Source: Cyathus striatus
Taxonomy: Eukaryota; Basidiomycota; Agaricomycetes; Agaricales; Nidulariaceae
DNA length: 64,000 nt
Reading direction: 5' to 3'
Assembly (NCBI GenBank): GCA_025738555.1
Contig: JAOVFP010000004.1
Coordinates: 2,604,001 to 2,668,000 of the forward strand
The translations under genes and the position numbers were made by a program. This document shows, one piece after another, positions 56,546 to 64,000 of the stretch (within the stretch, counting starts at the first letter, position 1; every line of letters begins with the position of its first letter). The notes under the pieces were generated by a model. It did no database searches, had not been told where the DNA came from, and was given only the letters and a program-made list of their open reading frames with translations.

Positions 56546-59372
56546 CCTCCTATTTCACATTGATAACAATACATATATGGATGCTCAAAGTCAAACTGGC
56601 AGAAATTATTTGAAGTGATGCATGTCTGACAATGCCAGGAACAATGGAAGCATATGATGGATTTTAACAATTGATCAACAATCCAGAATGGTGACAATTC
56701 TATCTCCTTTGGTGGGTGGAACTTCTCAGTCAAATACTAGATGAAAATTAGCATATGTAAACAGAGGGGATTGAGAAGCCTTACCCTTGTTGTGTACAAG
56801 GTAAAATGTTGGAGGCACAGGAAATCATGATTGAAGTTTATGTAGTTTTGGAAATTGTTTTCATCAGAAGCAAGGTACCAAGACATGCTCAAGAGTAGAT
56901 GGAATGGAGAATGGTTAGTGCAGCCCTTCAATTTATATCATTTTTTATATTCATGTGGAACAGTTCACCATTTTCCCTTGAGGTAAGTCAATCTGAATCT
57001 AGTTATCAGAGAATTCTAAGGAATTTGTTAAGTCCATGCATTGAGCATCTTGAAAACATCTATAACAGGACATAGACATCAACAAATTGAAACATAAATT
57101 CTATTTTAGGTCAACAGACATACAGCCACACATGCATTGCCATGGACACTACACAGGGTCCTTCTGCAGACAAATAGGGGAAGTAAGCTCCCCCAATTAT
57201 TAAACTAAATTATACCCATCCTTTCTTTGACAGACATGCAATCATAAGAATCTACATCTATAGACATGAGTACAAACTGCTGTGATTGGTTGCTCCTAGC
57301 TGCAAGTTCATTCAGACATGTGATATTGCAAGTCACCATCATCATGTGCCTCCTCTCATCCTGATCAATCATAATCTCCATGTCTCCTGTGAAGTAATCA
57401 TCAGCTGTGAGCAAGATTTCCCTTGAGATGTTCTGCACAATCATATCTTGTGTCCAAGGAGCCACAATGTCTTTCCATGAAAAATCTTTGATAACCATTG
57501 TACCTGTAATAACTTTAGTACATCAGAGAGAGGTAAGCCAAGTAATTAACATACCTTCAATGAGCCCAGAGACATTCCAAGAATGATGCCATTGCAGCTC
57601 ATGTATGGCTGTTTCCATGAGGCATCCACAGTCAAGGGTGTCAGAATTCTGCAAATTATAAAGCATCCTGCAGGAATCTTCTGCACTCTGCTTTGAATCA
57701 TTTTGACCCTTAACAATATTCCTTGCCCCTGGAACCCCAAGAACAAGAAAATTTGAGCTATTTTCTTTGCTATTCCATTTAGTAGTCTTAGATCTATGAT
57801 GTGACAGGCAGATCATATTGTTAACATTTGTAGTGAATGCCTCTAGAGTTAGAAGTCAGTTGGAATATACAGTGGTAGGCAGTTGTGACAGTCTGTCTTC
57901 CCTTTTTTCCATTACCAAATGTTGAGTACTTGAGGTAAGTATGTTTGGGCCATCTTCAATGAACTTCTTTAGCTCAGCTATCATTAAATATTAGAACAAT
58001 AAGTAATATCAAACCAAAAGTAGAAACATACTAAAGCTACCCTTCAAATCAGTTGGTGCCATATTGACAAATGTCGGTCTATTTATAGAATACCCAGTCT
58101 CATAAGAGTATGGGATTGGATCACAATTTCCATTGTTCCATGGGGCTACATTGTATGTTAATACAGGTTTATATGGGTGCAGGTGCAATATCTAATCACA
58201 CATATGGATGTAAAGCCCTTCATAGGAAAATATTTGTAACTTGTAGCTTTTAATTTTGCTAAGGCATTTGGGATATAATTGGATGCCAATGTTTGATGGA
58301 CTTTGGGAATGTCACCTTCTCAGAAGATTGACCCAGTGATTGGATTAGTAGCAATAGTATCAGTAGGAGCAGTGGTGGCTGGAATAGTGCTATGAACATC
58401 AAGGTCTATTTAATATAAGTCAGTATAAGTTCAACATAGCGCTATGAAGAAACTTGCCCATGGCTGCTTCTGACACAGCATTAGCAGCAATAGCAGTAGG
58501 CAGCAAATTATTTTCTGCTTTGCTATCAATGATGAAATTCTTGCCTATGTCTGCATTTGATACAGTAGTGGTAGGCAGTTCCTTATTGCTTCCTTTGCTA
58601 TCAGCATCAAGGTCTATTTAATATAGGTCAGCATAAGTTCAATATAGCACTAGGAAGAAACTTGCCCAAGGCTGCTTCTGATGCAACATTAGGAATGGTA
58701 GCAGTAGGCAGTTCCCTATTGCCTTCTTCACTATCAATGTCAAGGTCTATTTAATATAGGTTAATATAAGCTCAATGTAGTGCTAGGAAGAAACTTGCCC
58801 ATGGCTACTTCCAACACAGCCTTAGGAGCAGTAGCAGTAGGCAGCACATCATTTCCTCCTTCACTATTAATGTCAAGGTTCTTGCCCATGTCCTTGCTCA
58901 TTTCTTCATCCAATGTAGTGTTAAGACCAGTAGTGATAGGCACCATGCTATTGCCTCCTTCACTAACAACCTCAAGACTAGAAGATGTTGTAATTACTTT
59001 GGTCAGTATTGACATGACTGAAGATTTTCCTGGGGGATCCTAATATCATTTTCATTATTAAATAAATATATTGACAAAAGACACTTACAACCACCAGATA
59101 TAATGGAGGAAGGTTAGAAACCTCAGGAAATGGGGAAATAAGGCAAATGGAACATATATTTAGATAAGGATGTACATTTGGAGATGAAGCTGGCTTTGTT
59201 GTGTCTCCCCTAGGGTTTTGTTCTGTAACTGGAGTTAATAAATTGTGTTCTTAGTTATCTTGTGCTTGGAAAGACTAGAGGAAGGCTGAGATGAAGTGCT
59301 CTGCAATCTAGATGACTGTCTAATGTTTGTGGGATGGGGAGTGGTTGGAGGAGTGGAGGACAACTTTGCCAT
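56546..59372 (-). CDS. Unrecognised multi-exon gene with tandem exons (model incomplete)
   Basis: Likely ATG 59372 (MAKLSSTPPTTPHPTNIRQS). Exon parts deduced: 59.25-59.37 kb, 59.09-59.24 kb (TTKPASSPNVHPYLNICS, in a frame one base off the first part), 58.76-59.04 kb (acidic; GGNSMVPITT), three near-identical short exons between 58.44 and 58.83 kb, 58.03-58.18 kb (PVLTYNVAPWNNGNC), 57.55-57.83 kb, and 57.20-57.51 kb (IVAPWTQDMIVQNISR), joined to the previous one through a 51-bp intron. The C-terminal half contains several Cys/His but no motif I recognise. The frame step near 59.25 kb could be an unseen intron or a mutation, so it may be a pseudogene. Confidence 0.4.
58430..58830 (-). repeat. 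Tandem exon repeats, about 150 bp
   Basis: Three consecutive copies share TATTTAATATAGGT, GAAGAAACTTGCCCA and GCAGTAGGCAG. Each carries a splice-acceptor-like stretch and a short acidic exon. Confidence 0.75.
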
Positions 59373-59439
59373 GTTCCACAACTTAGGAAATCTGGCAATA
59401 GAAAACCACCCCCGAATACAACTAAAATTTGACATATCA

Positions 59440-60420
59440 TCATAATTGCTAGGCTGTTACCTAAGCCTGTGGATTTTCTGGTATTGAACTATGAAACACA
59501 AGTTTTGCAGATACACTGGAGTATGTTCTGCCAAGCATATTGTTTGAATACATAAAATCTGATCTAACATTTGAGATCATAAATGAGTTGAATTTATCTA
59601 ACTGGAGATAACGTTGAAAGGTCAATTTGTTTTAAAACCCCTACTGAGGAGATAATGGAGAAAGGAATTTTTTTGATATATTTTAGAAGACCACTGCATA
59701 GCCATAAACCCTGTTTACTAACTTGGAAAGTCTGCCTGTGGGTCACTGATGAATGCTATTCCATTCAACACTACTATCATGATCAGAGTGTTGAAAACTT
59801 GTTTGAAAACCCTTTCAGATTTTCTCATTATTGCTTGTATCCACCTTATATTTTATGCACAGGTAGGTATACATCTGAAATATATTACTTACAAATTATA
59901 TGAGAATATACTTACTGCTCAAAATTGTATGAAGCACATAGTGTGGCCTAGTCCAAAATCGGCAGTGATGGGATTCATAAGCAAATCACAGCATTGTCCA
60001 CTGGCTTCAGTTCAATCATACCTTTAATAGTGATAGATCTTCAAGCAGAAATTGGAATTCAATGTGTCTTGAGAATAGATGTCACACTCTGCATCTTCAA
60101 ATGGAATATCTTCACTTCTTCCTACTCAGTTCCCATTCTGTCTTTTGTATTTTGATCTGTCATATATTAATATCATGTTTTCTAAGTTATATTTCTTTAG
60201 AGTAGATGTTAGAAGCAAAACAGTACAATTTTTACATTTGCAAGACATAAATTGTGTTCTGTATTTATGAAAAATGGAAATATCCTCTTGTATTTTGCAG
60301 ACTTGAGCAGAAGAGATATATCATTTTCGATCCCAAGAGTTTTTGAGGTAAGTGTGTGAAGGATGTGTGTTGAAAAATGCAAGTTTGCATATCTATGACA
60401 CTGTGCATACTGATGATCAT
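59440..60420. other. No gene recognised
   Basis: AT-rich. Frames at 59655-60027 on the plus strand have no motif and overlap each other. Confidence 0.4.
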
Positions 60421-60424
60421 GATA

Positions 60425-60830
60425 GTATAGTATCTGGCTTCCTGGAATTAATAATCTACAAATTTCACAGTACAGTATGCATGTAGTCCAGAGAGCTATT
60501 AAAACAAGTTCATGTTCATCCAGTAACTACTGAGCAAGGTATGGCAATATGAGTATTTGAGTAGGGCACATAATGTATTTTGATGGAACACAACTGCATT
60601 CAATGTTATAGTATCTGGCTTCCTGGAATTAATAATCTATATATTTCATGGTACAGTATGTATGTAGTCCAGAGAGCTATTAAAACAAGTTTATACTCAT
60701 ACAGTAACTACTGAGCAAGGTATGGCAATATGAGTATTTGAGCAGGGCACATAATGTATTTTGATGGAAACCAATTGCACTCAATATTATAGTATCTTGC
60801 ATTCTAGAATTAATAATCTGTATTCAATCT
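60425..60830. repeat. 182-bp tandem duplication, about 2.2 copies
   Basis: TATAGTATCTGGCTTCCTGG recurs at about 60,427 and 60,609, and a partial, changed copy starts at about 60,790. Each copy includes CCAGAGAGCTATTAAAACAA and GAGTATTTGAG. Confidence 0.9.
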
Positions 60831-60891
60831 GTATCTCTCTGTGTGTGTTTGTCTCTGCACATCGAATATAAATCTTGACATCAACTTCAAG

Positions 60892-61138
60892 TGTCATATC
60901 CCATATCGCCTACCTCTGGACTCCTATGCCTTTACTCCGCCTTCACCTATGTTTACTCCAGACTTTGATTATGCTCTTAATATTACATATTGATTACTGT
61001 ACATAAATTACTCTCCCTTCTTCTGCCATACTGAGCTATCCCCTCAGTATTGTAGTATACATCTCATAGTGAGTCACTTATCATTCTTAAGTGCACCACT
61101 ATCAGTTTCACTTTACACCACCATATGTGCTCAGAGTG
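60892..61138 (+). mobile_element. Partial LTR related to the TGTCATATC family
   Basis: Starts TGTCATATCCCAT, followed by TACTCCG and pyrimidine-rich sequence similar in style to the LTRs at 4.5 and 52.8 kb, but diverged. It runs into the foldback element, and no right end was found beyond it. Confidence 0.35.
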
Positions 61139-63863
61139 GTGTCAGCCAATTTATTCACCATTTGCCCTAGAAATATGAGTGCTAGCAATCATATTATCCA
61201 GGCAAAATTGAGTGCTGTTTTTATAAGGCATATTGAGTGAATGTAATGTAATGGTGATCATTGGCACTCATTTAGTTATTATACTTCATTATTGGGCTGT
61301 AATATTATTGAATAAAGGGGCACTCAAAAGTGATCATTTGAAGAATATTAGGTGGTGATCATTGGCACTCATTTAATTATTATATCTGATAACTAGACTA
61401 TTGTGTTAGCTGAATATGGGGGCACTCAAAAGTGATCATTTGAAGAATATTAGGTGGTGATCATTGGCACTCATTTAATTATTATATCTGATAACTAGAC
61501 TATTGTGTTAGCTGAATATGGGGGCACTCAAAAGTGATCATTTGGAGAATATTAGGTGGCAATCATTGACACTCATTTAATTATTATACTTGATTACCAG
61601 GCTATTGTATTAGTTGAATATGGGGGCACTCAAAAGTGATCATTTTAAGAATATTAGATAGTGATCATTTGCACTCATTTCAATACTGATTATATTACTT
61701 TTAAAATGATGTGGCACTCAAATGTATGCTATTTGTGACAATTGTGACGCGCGTCACGCATTTCCCGCGCATTACATTTGTCACATCATTCCCGCGCTCC
61801 GCATATTTCCCACGCATTACATTTGTCACGCTTTCACGCGCGTCACACTTGTCACATCATTCCTGCGCCCCACATATTTTCTGCGCATCGCATTTGTCAC
61901 GCCTTCACGCGCGTCACAATTGTCACATCATTCCCACGCCCCACATATTTCCTGCACATCGCATTTGTCACATCATTTCCGCGCATCACATATTTCCTGC
62001 ACATTACATTTGTCACGCTTTCACGCACATCACATCTGTCACACATTTCTTGTGCATCTGGCGCATTATCTATTTCCCGCATTGTAAATATTTCCCACGC
62101 TAAGCATATGTTACATTTCCCATGTGTCACATATTTGTCACACTTTAACGCGTTTGTCACGCTTTAACGTGTATGTTATACTTTGGAAGCACATCACATA
62201 TCACATTTGTCACATTTTGTACGAGCGTCACACATGTCACATGTGTCACATTTATGAGGAGTGTTATACATTTCAATCACACCATGCTTGCATGTGTGCC
62301 ATGATTGTGGCATGTTGATGATTCCAGCAGGTCTGTAATGTAAATATTTCTATACTTTTCACAATTAATGAATCAGAAAACCCTGAGCCCATTGCTTAGT
62401 AATGTAATTCAGCCTCTTGCATTAATGACTTTGCATTGATGATTCTGCAATGGCTGTCAGTCAATGATTCTGACCTTTTTCACAGATAGAGTCTGATGCT
62501 GTCAATAACAATACTGCACATGACTATGAAGAAATAATAGTAAGTTTTTTTAGGCAGGAGAAAAGAAAAAGCAAAGTGGCCTTCAGTGCATACCAAACCA
62601 AAGAATAGAAATGTAAGTAAGTAATAGCTACTGCACAAGAAAATGTAGAGAAGTACAGGAGGTGGTTTTCATATGTATGAATGGATACTGATACTAAAAG
62701 AGCTATATCACATATGTTAGAGAAGTGAAACACATTTGACAGTGTAGAAGTGTCATGTAATCATATAGAGTAAGCATATAAAGTGTGACAAACGCATTAA
62801 AATGTGACAAATATGTGACACGTGGGAAACGTAACATATGCTTAGCGTGGGAAATATTTACAACATGGGAAATAGATAATGCGCCGGATGCACAAGAAAT
62901 GTGTGACAGATGTGATGCATGTGAAAGCGTGACAAATGTAATGTGCGGGAAATATGTGATGCGTGGAAATGATGTGACAAATGCGATGCGCGGGAAATAT
63001 GTGGGGCACGGGAATGATGTGACAATTGTGACACGCGTGAAGGCGTGACAAATGCGATGCGCAGAAAATATGTGGGGTGCAGGAATGATGTGACAAGTGT
63101 GACGCGCGTGAAAGCGTGACAAATGTAATGCGCGGGAAATGCGTGACGCGCGTCACAATTGTCACAAATAGCATACATCTGAGCGCCACATCATTTTAAA
63201 AGTAATATAATCGGTATTGAAATGAGTGCAAATGATCACTATCTAATATTCTTAAAATGATCACTTTTGAGTGCCCCCATATTCAACTAATACAATAGCC
63301 TAGTAATCACAAGTAATGCATAAATGAGTGCCAATGATTGCCTCATAATATTTCTCAAATGATCACTTTTGAGTGCCTCCATATTATAGTAATATAATAG
63401 CCTAGTAATCACAAGTAATATATAAATGAGTGCCAATGATTGCCTCATAATATTCCTGAAATGATCACTTTTGAGTGCCCCCATATTCAACTAATACAAT
63501 AGCCTGGTAATCAAGTATAATAATTAAATGAGTGTCAATGATTGCCACCTAATATTCTCCAAATGATCACTTTTGAGTGCCCCCATATTCAGCTAACACA
63601 ATAGTCTAGTTATCAGATATAATAATTAAATGAGTGCCAATGATCACCACCTAATATTCTTCAAATGATCACTTTTGAGTGCCCCTTTATTCAATAATAT
63701 TACAGCCCAATAATGAAGTATAATAACTAAATGAGTGCCAATGATCACCATTACATTACATTCACTCAATATGCCTTATAAAAACAGCACTCAATTTTGC
63801 CTGGATAATATGATTGCTAGCACTCATATTTCTAGGGCAAATGGTGAATAAATTGGCTGACAC
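61139..63863. mobile_element. 2.7-kb foldback element with about 1-kb inverted arms
   Basis: Left end GTGTCAGCCAATTTATTCACC-like, right end its reverse complement. Arms about 61139-62175 and 62770-63863. Each arm has, from outside in: an AGTGCTAGCAATCATATT segment, 3-4 tandem units of about 120 bp (GGGGGCACTCAAAAGTGATC), and a CpG-rich satellite with GTGACAAATG and GCGCGGGAAAT words. The 600-bp centre has no coding capacity. No target duplication was found. All reading frames in it are satellite translations and appear mirrored in both arms. Confidence 0.9.
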
Positions 63864-64000
63864 TTATGGACTGAAGGAATCATGGCTGCCTGGTGTACAC
63901 ATTCCATATGCTATGGTTTTCATTCTATGCCAAGCAGTGAAGGTCACTCACAATGATGTTTTCTTGGCTCTCTATACACAATGGAGAGTTCCACCAAAGC
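63864..64000. other. Window end, no gene recognised
   Basis: The short stretch after the foldback element has an open plus-strand frame (VTHNDVFLALYTQWRVPPK) running off the window edge; too short to name. Confidence 0.3.

Noticed and set aside
61139..61150. Search for a target duplication at the foldback borders (TCAGAGTG versus TTATGGAC)
   Set aside because: No direct match of 3-10 bp was found with any plausible end position.
61711..63189. Cys/His-rich frames in the foldback arms, looking like zinc-finger repeats
   Set aside because: Mirror-image copies occur in both arms, and several overlapping frames show the same pattern, as expected from translated satellite.

Overview
The window looks like a transposon-packed piece of a filamentous basidiomycete genome, probably Agaricomycetes. 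Reasons: short 45-60 bp GT-AG introns, KDZ transposase-type genes with CxC2 and CxC5/CxC6 cysteine clusters, a NACHT-WD40 NLR gene, secreted GH31 and Rds1-type gene remnants, and Ty3/gypsy, Copia-like and hAT debris. No species is claimed. No rRNA gene, CRISPR array or confident tRNA gene was seen.

Layout. 0-1.3 kb: remnants of a Lys/Glu-rich gene and a CxC5 gene. 2.6-5.1 kb: pieces of two LTR retrotransposon families (an LTR plus gag fragment of one, an LTR of the other). 5.1-8.8 kb: a nearly complete KDZ transposase with one in-frame TGA. 8.9-9.5 kb: probable solo LTR. 9.6-10.6 kb: a 59-bp minisatellite. 10.6-16.5 kb (minus): a Ty3/gypsy element without integrase, full of TGA stops. 17.8-22.8 kb (minus): the best gene of the window, an intact four-exon NACHT/7xWD40 gene of 1,602 aa with a long unrecognised C-terminal tail. 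23.7-24.6 kb: direct repeats around a small inverted-repeat element. 24.9-35.9 kb: a decayed inverted duplication of an Rds1-like gene and an unknown membrane-protein gene, with two decayed GH31 genes and an inserted hAT element (perfect 8-bp target duplication). 36.6-45.8 kb: an array of about 310-bp repeats invaded by two solo LTRs and three members of one satellite-bearing MITE family; exchanged 8-bp target duplications show that the segment between two MITEs was inverted by recombination. 47.9-53.7 kb (minus): a CxC5/CxC6 gene with two TGA stops, an intact acidic/Lys-rich gene of 485 aa, and a third gene split by a solo LTR with 5-bp target duplication. 54.4-56 kb: GC-rich hairpin array and duplicated GC-rich DNA. 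56.5-59.4 kb (minus): an unrecognised multi-exon gene with tandem near-identical exons. 61.1-63.9 kb: a 2.7-kb foldback element.

How it fits together. The window is mostly a layered record of transposition. The probably functional host gene is the NLR; the 485-aa gene is also uninterrupted. The Lys/Glu-rich gene followed by CxC5(/CxC6) occurs twice (once decayed at 0.2-1.3 kb ahead of the KDZ transposase, once at 48-52 kb), suggesting a linked KDZ-associated module. In the coding elements with in-frame stops that I could place against family patterns, the stops are TGA, mostly at Arg positions, as expected from deamination of methylated CpG.
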